A stretch of 14,660 nucleotides of DNA from assembly GCA_016302545.1 (NCBI GenBank), contig JAEDNK010000036.1:1-14660 (forward strand), read 5' to 3'. The position numbers were made by a program, and so were the translations under genes. The stretch comes from Bacillota bacterium. Lineage in GTDB: Bacteria; Bacillota; Clostridia; Peptostreptococcales; Anaerovoracaceae. The notes under the pieces were generated by a model. That model did not search any database. It was given only the letters and a program-made list of their open reading frames with translations, and was not told the origin of the DNA. Position 1 is the first letter of the stretch, and every line of letters starts with the position of its first letter. This document shows positions 1-6,992 of this stretch, in pieces.

Positions 1-3
1 CCG

Positions 4-28
4 GCGCCGGAGCATCAAGCCCCGGCGC
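4..28 (-). terminator. Strong GC-rich hairpin downstream of cheB, possible che operon terminator
   Basis: Read on the minus strand this dyad forms a 10-bp stem (GCGCCGG, then a G-U pair, then GC) around a 5-base loop (TTGAT). On the plus strand the same stem has an A-C mismatch in place of the G-U pair, so the RNA structure is better in the cheB direction. It lies about 150 bases past the cheB stop. Only three bases of sequence follow it before the window edge, so a T-tract cannot be seen. It may be an intrinsic terminator for cheA-cheW-cheR-cheB, or a GC-rich repeat or part of a larger RNA structure. Confidence 0.4.
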
Positions 29-179
29 TGTCTTAATCACACCTAAATATCAAAACAAACACAAAGCAGACATACCGGCTAACGCTGATAGCTGATACAT
101 CTGCTTAGCCAAAAAAGCAGCATTACCTTGGCGAACAGACCGAATTGGGTCTTTCAAAGAGGGCAACGCCGCTTTTTCA
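29..179. other. Non-coding stretch with interleaved inverted repeats
   Basis: No convincing gene is seen. Three complementary pairs are visible: GCAGA (66-70) with TCTGC (100-104), GGCTAA (77-82) with TTAGCC (105-110), and AGACC (137-141) with GGTCT (148-152), the last enclosed by GGCG (130-133) and CGCC (167-170). The first two pairs interleave, so they can form a pseudoknot-like fold or compete. The segment lies directly after the cheB stop, so if transcribed with cheB it would be the 3' untranslated part. It matches no riboswitch consensus I recognise. Confidence 0.35.
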
Positions 180-1490
180 CTACATCTTATTAAGATAATT
201 AACGAGCACATTCGGTATGTTTTCGCAGGAGGACTGGATAGCCACCGCGCCGATGTTCTGAGCCACCATAGGCATACCGTAGACTACGCAGGATTCCTTA
301 TTCTGACCGATTGTATAGGCGCCGGCCTTGCGCATCTCCAGAAGACCGTAGGCGCCGTCCTGGCCCATACCCGTCAGAATTATTCCGACTGCATCGCTCT
401 TGACTGTCTGAGCCACAGACCTGAAAAGCACATCCACAGAAGGGCAGTGACCGTTGACTTTTTCGGCTGAGAAAAGGTTGACCGTGTAGTGGCCGCCCAG
501 CTTTACCACCTTCATGTGTCTGCTGCCGCCGGGGGCAATCAAAATTTTTCCCCGGGAAATGACGTCTCCGTCAACCGCTTCCTTGACCTCCATTTTGCAG
601 AGCTTGTTAAGTCGCTGTGCGTACATTCCCGTAAAGCCCTCAGGCATGTGCTGGGTAATTACAATTCCCGGAGTGTCGGCAGGAAGCTGCTGCAGAACCT
701 GCAGAGTGGCTTCGGTACCTCCTGTAGAAGCCCCTATGGCGATGACCATATGGTCCATCTTCGATTTGCTGCCCTTTATACTCATTCCGCCGGGCAAAAT
801 AATCGAAGGAGAAGAGGAGGTGGAGGAGCCACGGGATTCCTGTCCGCCTGAAGTTTGACCATCGTCGCTCTGAACTGCTCTTGAGCTTCGGGAATTAAAG
901 GATGTGCGTTCTCCCGAAGCCGAAGTCCGACTGCCTGAACTGCCGGAACCGCCAAATCCGCCTGCTGTCTGAGCAGAAGTGCCTTTGGAAGGAGAATTCC
1001 CGCCGGAACCAGCAAAAGCGCCAGCACCACCGGAACCGCCGGACGCACCGCCGGAAGCGGCAGGTGCGCCAAAGGAGCGCGGAAGCTGAACCTTTGCCGT
1101 GGAAGCGCCGATAACCTTGTTTGCCAGATTGGTAATAAAGAATTTTGCGCTGTAATTCCTGCTCATATCCGGCTTTTTTACAAAATCCACGGCGCCGTTT
1201 GCCAGAGCGTCGAATACGCTTACACTGACAGATGAAACCAGAATTACAGGCACAAGGTATGTCGGAAGCAGATCCTTTAAAAATTCGATGCCGCTGGTCT
1301 TTGGCATCTCTATATCCATGGTAACCACATCAGGCTTGGCAGTGGGAATTTTACGAATGGCGTCGTCGGCGTTCATGGCATAGCCGACAATTTCAATTCG
1401 CGGGTCTTCGCTTGCCAGACCTTCCGTGAGAAATTTTACAAACACAGAAGAATCATCCACTATAAATACACGTACTTTATCCTTTGACAT
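180..1490 (-). CDS. cheB: CheB, chemotaxis response regulator protein-glutamate methylesterase
   Basis: Removes methyl groups from (and can deamidate) chemoreceptor glutamyl residues in the cytoplasm when phosphorylated by CheA, giving sensory adaptation opposite to CheR. The N-terminal receiver domain (about 1-125) has the acidic pair D12-D13, phosphoacceptor D59 (MDIEMP), S86 and K105. The C-terminal methylesterase domain (about 245-436) has catalytic S255 (GASTGGT), H281 (TQHMPEGF) and D378 (GMGQDGA). All key residues are present, so an active enzyme is expected. At 436 residues it is longer than the usual ~350 because the linker (about 130-235) is a Gly/Ser-rich low-complexity stretch. 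The ATG at 1490 is preceded by AAAGGAAG. It is the last visible gene of the leftward che operon, 29 bases after cheR. The receiver/methylesterase pairing leaves little doubt. Confidence 0.97.
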   Translation of the reverse strand: MSKDKVRVFIVDDSSVFVKFLTEGLASEDPRIEIVGYAMNADDAIRKIPTAKPDVVTMDIEMPKTSGIEFLKDLLPTYLVPVILVSSVSVSVFDALANGAVDFVKKPDMSRNYSAKFFITNLANKVIGASTAKVQLPRSFGAPAASGGASGGSGGAGAFAGSGGNSPSKGTSAQTAGGFGGSGSSGSRTSASGERTSFNSRSSRAVQSDDGQTSGGQESRGSSTSSSPSIILPGGMSIKGSKSKMDHMVIAIGASTGGTEATLQVLQQLPADTPGIVITQHMPEGFTGMYAQRLNKLCKMEVKEAVDGDVISRGKILIAPGGSRHMKVVKLGGHYTVNLFSAEKVNGHCPSVDVLFRSVAQTVKSDAVGIILTGMGQDGAYGLLEMRKAGAYTIGQNKESCVVYGMPMVAQNIGAVAIQSSCENIPNVLVNYLNKM

Positions 1491-1519
1491 AACGTAATTA
1501 CTTCCTTTCCATATATTTT

Positions 1520-2332
1520 TTAAACCTTGCGGTAGGCGGCAGGCATAATATATTTATAAGGAGTAACGCTTCGATTTAAGCTTTCGGAATGTCCGATGAA
1601 AAGATACCCGCCCTGCACGGTGGCGTCATAAAAACGCTGAACCAGAGCTTCCTTAGTAGGCTGGTCAAAATAAATCATCACGTTTCTGCAAAAAATCACA
1701 TCAAACTTAAGCTTGAAACGGATAGGATCCATCAGATTAAAAGTCTTAAAAATCACATTATTCTTGAGGGCATCGGAAACCTGAAAAACCCCCGGCTCTG
1801 TCGTCTTTTTAAAATACTTGCGCTTCCAGTCGGCGGGCAGGGCGCTGAGGGATTCCTCGTCGTAGACACCCTGCATGGCTGCCTTCAAAGCATTCTGAGA
1901 TATATCTGTGGCAAGAATTCTCGTATCCCACTGAGGGACCTTGTTGCCGAAATGCTCCTTTAAAATCATGGAAAGAGTATAAGGCTCCTGACCGAAGGAG
2001 CAGCCGGCACTCCATATGCTGAGAACTCTGTTCTGCTTGGTTTCCTCCAGATAGGGGAGAACCTCATCACGAAAATAATCGAAATGATCTCCCTCTCTGT
2101 AAAAGTATGTATAATTAGTCGTCAGCTTGTTTAGCATAAGCTCTATATCCTTAGGGTCCTTTTTTATCAGTATATGATCTATATACTCGGCAAAAGATGA
2201 GAAGCCCATGGAAATAATCGTATTGGAAAGCCTACCCACAATGAGCTGTCTCTTTTGGGTGAGGTTTATACCATAGTTACTTTTTATAAACGTCACAAGG
2301 CGCTTAAAATCCTGATCACTTAACTGCATCAT
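1520..2332 (-). CDS. cheR: CheR, chemoreceptor glutamate methyltransferase
   Basis: Transfers methyl groups from S-adenosylmethionine to glutamates of methyl-accepting chemotaxis proteins; partner and antagonist of CheB. The 270 residues match the family's usual length. An N-terminal helical domain (about 1-70) is followed by the TTNYTYFYRE segment (71-80), the SAM-binding motif SAGCSFGQEPYT (108-119), the CRNVMIYFD motif and the terminal FIGHSESL motif. No C-terminal TPR or pentapeptide-binding extension is present. Two ATG codons stand in tandem; the first (2332) is preferred because GGGAGGCG lies ten bases upstream. That ribosome-binding site begins immediately after the cheW stop, so translation of the two genes is probably linked. 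Confidence 0.97.
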   Translation of the reverse strand: MMQLSDQDFKRLVTFIKSNYGINLTQKRQLIVGRLSNTIISMGFSSFAEYIDHILIKKDPKDIELMLNKLTTNYTYFYREGDHFDYFRDEVLPYLEETKQNRVLSIWSAGCSFGQEPYTLSMILKEHFGNKVPQWDTRILATDISQNALKAAMQGVYDEESLSALPADWKRKYFKKTTEPGVFQVSDALKNNVIFKTFNLMDPIRFKLKFDVIFCRNVMIYFDQPTKEALVQRFYDATVQGGYLFIGHSESLNRSVTPYKYIMPAAYRKV

Positions 2333-2351
2333 AATATAATCACGCCTCCCG

Positions 2352-2828
2352 TTACTGCTGTATCATCTGTTCACAATTCAGGAATAAAACTACCGTACCG
2401 TCCTCCAGTGAAGTCATGGAGGAGGCAAGCTCCTGATTGTCACGCACCGGAATAGGTGTGGTCTTAGTCACGTCGATATCCAGAACCTGAATTACCGAGT
2501 CTACCAGCACGCCTATGGTAACCTCATCTATTTCCAGCACTATGATACACGAAGAAGACGTGTATTCTTCAGCAGGCTTTCCCATGCGCATACGCAGGTC
2601 AATCACAGGAATAACCATACCGCGGAGATTGATGATTCCCTTTATATACCCGGGCACCATGGGAAGGGGACGAATCATATACGTGGATATGATTTCAATT
2701 ACATGGTTGGTACTTACCCCAAAGGTGATATTATCTGAAATAAAAGTTAAAAACCGTTCGATATTTTCGTTTTCTGAACTCTCGGAAACGGAAACAATAT
2801 CTTCCATATCAAAATCAGTTGATGACAT
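2352..2828 (-). CDS. cheW: CheW, chemotaxis receptor-kinase coupling protein
   Basis: Adaptor that links chemoreceptor tips to the P5 domain of CheA in the membrane-associated signalling arrays. The 158-residue protein is a single CheW/SH3-like domain: after a short acidic N-terminus (about 1-22) it reads FLTFISDNITFGVSTNHVIEII, then PGYIKGIINLRGMVIPVIDLR, the hallmark of the family, and GVLVDSVIQVLDI near the end. The ATG at 2828 follows an AGGAGGA site with about eight bases of spacing. It lies 31 bases after cheA and directly before cheR on the same strand, as expected for one transcript. Confidence 0.96.
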   Translation of the reverse strand: MSSTDFDMEDIVSVSESSENENIERFLTFISDNITFGVSTNHVIEIISTYMIRPLPMVPGYIKGIINLRGMVIPVIDLRMRMGKPAEEYTSSSCIIVLEIDEVTIGVLVDSVIQVLDIDVTKTTPIPVRDNQELASSMTSLEDGTVVLFLNCEQMIQQ

Positions 2829-2859
2829 ACTGTTTGTCCTCCTATATTACTATACTATA

Positions 2860-5025
2860 TTAATAATATCCGTGAGACGCTGAATAAATGTTATTCATAT
2901 CAAGGATAATGCTTATATTTCCATCGCCTAAGATGGTGCAGCCGGCAATTCCGTAATCTTTAATGTGGAACTGCTGCAGATAGGAAGGCAGCGGCTTGAC
3001 TACAATCTGGTGCTCGCCGATAAGACTGTCTACGAGCAGGCAGTAGGAGTGATCCGTGGACTCTATCCAAATCAGTATACCATCATCTATGGTGTTGCAG
3101 GCTCCGGGGATATTATACATCTCGCCGGCCCTTATAACAGGGTAGAAGTCATCCATGCAGCGAATTATTTCATGACCGGCAGGGTCCAGAATGATATCCG
3201 ATTCCGAAGCCTTGAAGGACTGCTTGATGTTGGCCAGAGGAATGGTATACATATTACCTCCTATGGAGACCTCCATGCCGTCTACGATGGCCATTGTGAG
3301 AGGAATTTTCAGAGTAGTGGTGCTGCCCTTGCCCAGCTCGCTGGTTATGGTAACGCTTCCTCCGATAGCCTCCACGTTTTTCTTTACGACGTCAAGTCCC
3401 ACGCCTCGTCCTGAGTATTCGGTCACCTCGGGAGCTGTGGAAAATCCCGGCATCATGAGAAGGGAAAGGATTTCCTTCTGAGTGTATTCTTCCTCCGGCT
3501 TGGTGAGGATGCCCTGACGGGCTGCCTTTGCCAGAATAGCTTGAGGGTCCATGCCTCGTCCGTCGTCGGAAATGGAAATGATTACTTCACTTCCCGTATG
3601 GGTGGCGGAAAGTATAAGCTCTCCCTGAGGGTCCTTTCCTGCGGCAATACGCTCCTCGGCGGTCTTTTCGATGCCGTGGTCCATGGAATTGCGGACTATA
3701 TGCATAATCGGGTCGGATATGTTATCCACGATGGTCTTGTCCACTTCGGTGTTTTCACCGATAATGGTAAGGCGGACATCCTTGTTAAGATGCTGCTTCA
3801 TATCGCGGACTATACGGTTCATCTTCTGGAAAACTCCCGATACTGATACCATCCTCAGAGACATGGAAATGTCCTGAAGGTCGCTGTTAAGCTTGCGTAG
3901 CTGCCGGGCCGATTTCATAAAGTTATCCAGCTTCAGGCCCTTAAGGTCAGGAGAAGAGGTAACCATGGATTCGGTGATTACAATTTCGCCTACCAGATTC
4001 ATAAGGGCGTCAAGCTTTGACAGATTTACGCTGATAAGGTCTTGCTTGACAGCGTGATGAGCGGCGCCTGATGCCTTGCTTCCTCCGGAAGCAGGTGCGG
4101 ACTGAGTCTTAGGAGAGGCTTCTTTCTTTTCTTCTCTCTTTCCTGCCGTCGGTGAAGCGCCGGTTTCAGGCGCGGAAACCAGAAGGTCGGCGTTTGAATC
4201 CTCCGCCTTGAAGGAAGGATTCTGTATCATTTCATAGGAAGAAATATTCTGGGACTGGTCCACTGTCTTGGCAGCCAGTTCCAGATCCTTTTCCGTAGGG
4301 AATCCAAGATAGAAACCGTTTTCTATTATGTAGCTGGCGGTTTCCGGATTGGTTTCGATATCGGCCGGATAGAAGAAAGGCTTCATATCCATTTCCTGAA
4401 GAGAATTTACCAGCATGAAGGCTCTCAGATGCTCCATGCCGCAGCCCTCGGTGAAGTACACATGGATGAGATACGGCATATCCGTCTCAGGAAGGGAAAG
4501 GGAAACTCCGCTTGCAGCCCCGGCAGCCGCAGAAGCCGCCCCGGAAGCTGAACCGGAAGAAGCATCAGCGGAAGCACCGCCGCCTGCAGAAGCCTGAGAC
4601 GACGAATCTCCCTTGCCGGATATCTCCTTAAGCAGAGAGTTGATTTCGGAAACGAAAGGCTCGATATTGTCATCCAGAGGTTCGTTGTTTTCTACCTTCT
4701 GAACCTCTTCGCGAAGCTTGTCCGTGGATTTGAACATAAGGTTAAAAAGGTCTTTCTTATGCTTTTCGTCCAGAGAATCGATTCCGTTTTCGCGGATGTA
4801 GAAGAAAAGATCCTCTATGTGATGTGCGATTTCTGTGATAGAAGTAAATTCAAGCATGGCAGAAGAGCCCTTAATCGTGTGCATGCTTCTGAAAATCTCG
4901 TTAACATCATCCTGTGAGAGACTTTCGCTTTTCTCTGCATTGATTAACAGCCCGTCCAGGTCCATAAGCAGTGAGTTGGTTTCAAACAGATACGCATCCA
5001 ATAAGCTTTCTACAGAACTATCCAT
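2860..5025 (-). CDS. cheA: CheA, chemotaxis sensor histidine kinase
   Basis: Cytoplasmic kinase of the receptor arrays; phosphorylates its own Hpt domain and passes the phosphate to CheY and CheB. Domains in order: P1/Hpt (about 1-120) with phosphorylation site H49 (MHTIKGSS); a Ser/Ala/Gly-rich linker (about 138-175); a P2-like response-regulator docking domain (about 180-265); a second Ser/Ala/Lys-rich linker; P3 dimerization helices from D329 (DLISVNLSKLDALMNLVGEI); the P4 ATPase with N box N446 (VRNSMDHG), G1 box D487-D493 (DDGRGMD) and G2 box (GRGVGLDVV); and a P5 CheW-like regulatory domain to the end. All catalytic boxes are intact. The 721 residues exceed the common 650-690 because of the linkers. 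The ATG at 5025 follows AAGGTGGTG. First gene of the leftward che operon, with a sigma-28-like promoter upstream. Confidence 0.98.
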   Translation of the reverse strand: MDSSVESLLDAYLFETNSLLMDLDGLLINAEKSESLSQDDVNEIFRSMHTIKGSSAMLEFTSITEIAHHIEDLFFYIRENGIDSLDEKHKKDLFNLMFKSTDKLREEVQKVENNEPLDDNIEPFVSEINSLLKEISGKGDSSSQASAGGGASADASSGSASGAASAAAGAASGVSLSLPETDMPYLIHVYFTEGCGMEHLRAFMLVNSLQEMDMKPFFYPADIETNPETASYIIENGFYLGFPTEKDLELAAKTVDQSQNISSYEMIQNPSFKAEDSNADLLVSAPETGASPTAGKREEKKEASPKTQSAPASGGSKASGAAHHAVKQDLISVNLSKLDALMNLVGEIVITESMVTSSPDLKGLKLDNFMKSARQLRKLNSDLQDISMSLRMVSVSGVFQKMNRIVRDMKQHLNKDVRLTIIGENTEVDKTIVDNISDPIMHIVRNSMDHGIEKTAEERIAAGKDPQGELILSATHTGSEVIISISDDGRGMDPQAILAKAARQGILTKPEEEYTQKEILSLLMMPGFSTAPEVTEYSGRGVGLDVVKKNVEAIGGSVTITSELGKGSTTTLKIPLTMAIVDGMEVSIGGNMYTIPLANIKQSFKASESDIILDPAGHEIIRCMDDFYPVIRAGEMYNIPGACNTIDDGILIWIESTDHSYCLLVDSLIGEHQIVVKPLPSYLQQFHIKDYGIAGCTILGDGNISIILDMNNIYSASHGYY

Positions 5026-5070
5026 AGTGTTTACACCACCTTATCTTAAAATATATTTTTGTCTCATCTC

Positions 5071-5111
5071 GTCGAAAACTGTTGCAAAAAAGGGTATAAA
5101 TGTGCTATTCT
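5071..5111 (+). promoter_or_regulatory. Candidate sigma-A promoter with Spo0A-box-like site for the rightward ylqG/ylqH-like pair
   Basis: TTGCAA (5082-5087), an 18-base spacer and TATTCT (5106-5111) resemble a sigma-A promoter. Just upstream, GTCGAAAA (5071-5078) resembles the Spo0A box TGTCGAA with one mismatch (CGTCGAA). The leader to the ATG at 5235 would be over 110 bases and very AT-rich from 5160 to 5220, so a closer, less recognisable promoter cannot be excluded. Confidence 0.35.
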
Positions 5112-5118
5112 TATACTC

Positions 5119-5129
5119 AGAACAGTTCT
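5119..5129. repeat. 11-bp perfect palindrome between the divergent promoters
   Basis: AGAACAGTTCT is a perfect inverted repeat around one central base. It lies downstream of the predicted start site of the leftward che promoter and near the expected start of the rightward candidate promoter, a place where an operator could affect both. No regulator with this exact site is known to me; it may be chance. Confidence 0.3.
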
Positions 5130-5139
5130 CCAACTACTT

Positions 5140-5166
5140 ATATCGACAGCATACCACAAAAGTTAA
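5140..5166 (-). promoter_or_regulatory. Sigma-28 (SigD)-type promoter for the che operon
   Basis: On the minus strand TTAA (5166-5163) is followed by exactly 15 bases and GTCGATAT (5147-5140). The Bacillota SigD/sigma-28 consensus is TAAA, about 15 bases, GCCGATAT, so each element has one mismatch. Transcription would start near 5133, leaving an untranslated leader of roughly 108 bases before the cheA ATG at 5025. Control of chemotaxis genes by the late flagellar sigma factor is well known in the phylum; the assignment here is from motif match only. Confidence 0.6.
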
Positions 5167-5234
5167 CAAATTACGACTAAAATTTAAAAAAATTAAGAAT
5201 AAAAATATAAATATAAATACAGCAGGTGAAGTTA

Positions 5235-6668
5235 ATGTCCAATGTTTTAAGAATAACAACCTCTACCGTCGGATACGAAAGTCAGAACACGCCGCCGAAG
5301 TCAAATATGGTAACAAGACCCGATACTAAGGTGCAGGGTCCCGTTGTCCCTGAACAGGTTGTACGCCCTGATGCCCGCTCGGATTCTGCGTCACAGAATC
5401 CGGATGTGGCCATGAAATTCAAATTTCAGTCCAATTTTGAGGGCTTTATCACACAGATGAAGACCGACGGTTCCGTAATGGAAAACTTTGCTCCTGCGCT
5501 CTTTGAACGCCTCAGCAGCCTGTCAGCCTCGGGCTTAAGTCAGGAGGGGCTGGAGCAGATTCAGCAGTTTATCAAAATGATTGAAATAGAACCCCAGAAC
5601 ATGGCGGCGGCGCTCAAAGAACAAGTAGACAGCAGCCTGCTTTTTCAGGGGGCTTTTTTTGAATTGCTCCGTCAGGTGATGAAAGAAAGCCGCAGTGTGG
5701 ATCTGCAGGGCGGCATTCTGGAATTCTTAAAGCGCTATTCGGATATGGCGGAGGCAAAGCATCTCCTCAATCAGATGGCTCAGGTCATGGAGAATCTGAA
5801 GGGAGGAATGCTCAGCGGCGCCAGAGAGCGCCTTGAAGGAATGCTGCAGCAGATGAATTTTTCCGGCTCTGCGGCAGATACGGAAGGAAACGCAGCAATC
5901 CTGAAGGAACAGATACTTCCTTTTCTCAACCAATATGTTACGGATACCAATGACAGAGGACTTGTCCGCGAAAGCTCAGCTCTTCTGGCGGGGCTTACCG
6001 CAAGATATGAGAACGGACAGGAACAGAGAGTCGTTGAAAAGTTCCGGGAACTTATGGAATTTCCGGCTATGCAGCAGAAATTCAAAGGGGTATCGGCAGA
6101 GGACGTAATACATCTGCTCGGCCTTACGGATTACGAAAAATCCCTGGATAAAAACCGCTGGCTTAAGGAATTCGCCTCCCTCATTCGGGAGGGTGTTATA
6201 AAAGGCGTAAATCCCGAGCAGAAGCACGCTTTCAGAAACGCCATGTTTTCCAGCGTGCTCAACGAGAGCGTATATATGCCCCTGCTTCATACTCTCATCC
6301 CCATGAAGGTGGGAAATCGCCTCATGCTGGCTGAGATGTGGATAGATCCCGATTCTGAAGGCAGCGGCGCGTCAGAAAGTGATTCTGAGCGCACTGTGCG
6401 GGGACTGATAAAGTTCGACATAAACGAGGTGGGATTTTTTGACCTGTTTTTCCTTTACAGCTCAGGCAAAATCAGAATGCAGCTTAACTATCCCGACGAG
6501 CTGAAGGAAAACAGCGGGCAGATAGAAGGGGAAATCAAAGAGATTCTGGCTAGAAACGGCATAAAGGCCGAGGAACTGTACTTCGGCACCAGCAGCAAGT
6601 CCATACCTATCGAAGAGGCTTTTCCTAAGATTTTTGAAAGGAAGAATTCAATAAATGTCAAAATTTAA
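5235..6668 (+). CDS. YlqG-like flagellar-locus protein with FliK-C-like C-terminal domain
   Basis: Not a firmly recognised family; 477 residues from the ATG at 5235, chosen because GCAGGTGA lies just before it (a GTG at 5226 would fall inside that site). No signal peptide or membrane segment is seen. After a polar N-terminus (about 1-55) comes a long, probably helical, Gln/Met/Leu-rich region (about 60-340). The last ~110 residues contain LIKFDINEVGFFDLFFLYSSG, then KIRMQLNYPDELKE, a helix and an ILARNGIKAEELYF end, the strand-helix pattern of a FliK C-terminal (export-switch) domain, though remote. The next gene overlaps it by 14 bases and is a stand-alone FlhB cytoplasmic domain, as in the Bacillus ylqG-ylqH pair. 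I infer a soluble factor interacting with the flagellar export switch. The true FliK of the locus is at 13084. Confidence 0.7.
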   Translation: MSNVLRITTSTVGYESQNTPPKSNMVTRPDTKVQGPVVPEQVVRPDARSDSASQNPDVAMKFKFQSNFEGFITQMKTDGSVMENFAPALFERLSSLSASGLSQEGLEQIQQFIKMIEIEPQNMAAALKEQVDSSLLFQGAFFELLRQVMKESRSVDLQGGILEFLKRYSDMAEAKHLLNQMAQVMENLKGGMLSGARERLEGMLQQMNFSGSAADTEGNAAILKEQILPFLNQYVTDTNDRGLVRESSALLAGLTARYENGQEQRVVEKFRELMEFPAMQQKFKGVSAEDVIHLLGLTDYEKSLDKNRWLKEFASLIREGVIKGVNPEQKHAFRNAMFSSVLNESVYMPLLHTLIPMKVGNRLMLAEMWIDPDSEGSGASESDSERTVRGLIKFDINEVGFFDLFFLYSSGKIRMQLNYPDELKENSGQIEGEIKEILARNGIKAEELYFGTSSKSIPIEEAFPKIFERKNSINVKI

Positions 6669-6957
6669 CGAAGTTCTGAATAAAAAGGCAGTGGCGCTGT
6701 CCTACGACGAAAAGAAAAACGCAGCCCCTGTAATCGTGGCGTCGGGCATGGGTTATCTCGCCGAAAAAATGGTAGAGCTGGCTCAGGAATGCGGCGTTCC
6801 GGTCTATGAGGACAACTCTCTTGCCACCATGCTGGTGCAGCTGGGGCTGGGAGCCGAGATACCTGATGAGCTTTATCAGGCGATAGTGGATATTTATGTA
6901 TATTTTCTCAATTATACCGGAGAAAAACCGGCAGAAACGGTCATTTCCCAGGTGTGA
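6655..6957 (+). CDS. Stand-alone FlhB C-terminal domain protein (FlhX / YlqH family)
   Basis: 100-residue cytoplasmic protein equivalent to the part of the export-switch protein FlhB that follows its autocleavage site. Residues 11-80 carry the family pattern AVALSYDEKKNAAPVIVASG, LAEKMVELAQECGVPVYEDNSLA, and EIPDELYQAIVDIYVYF. The four FlhB membrane helices and the NPTH cleavage motif are absent; the homology starts just after where NPTH would be (KKAVALSYD), so it mimics the released FlhB-CC fragment. FlhX-type paralogues are known to substitute for that fragment in some bacteria. The ATG at 6655 follows AAAGGAAG and overlaps the preceding gene by 14 bases, indicating translational coupling. 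Usual export-gate FlhB must be elsewhere in the genome. Confidence 0.9.
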   Translation: MSKFNEVLNKKAVALSYDEKKNAAPVIVASGMGYLAEKMVELAQECGVPVYEDNSLATMLVQLGLGAEIPDELYQAIVDIYVYFLNYTGEKPAETVISQV

Positions 6958-6992
6958 GAATAAACAAATCGGAGAATAATTATTAGCCCGAA

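Noticed and set aside
50..178. A 42-codon open frame on the minus strand after cheB
   Set aside because: It has no good start codon near its beginning and no ribosome-binding site; internal TTG or ATG starts would give 38 or 16 residues at most. No family resemblance was seen and the segment is dominated by inverted repeats.
4835..5329. A 164-codon plus-strand frame across the start of cheA, the intergenic region and the start of the next gene
   Set aside because: It is antisense to the conserved Hpt domain of CheA, passes through AT-rich promoter sequence as a Lys/Asn-rich peptide, and overlaps the next gene out of frame. It is a chance frame.
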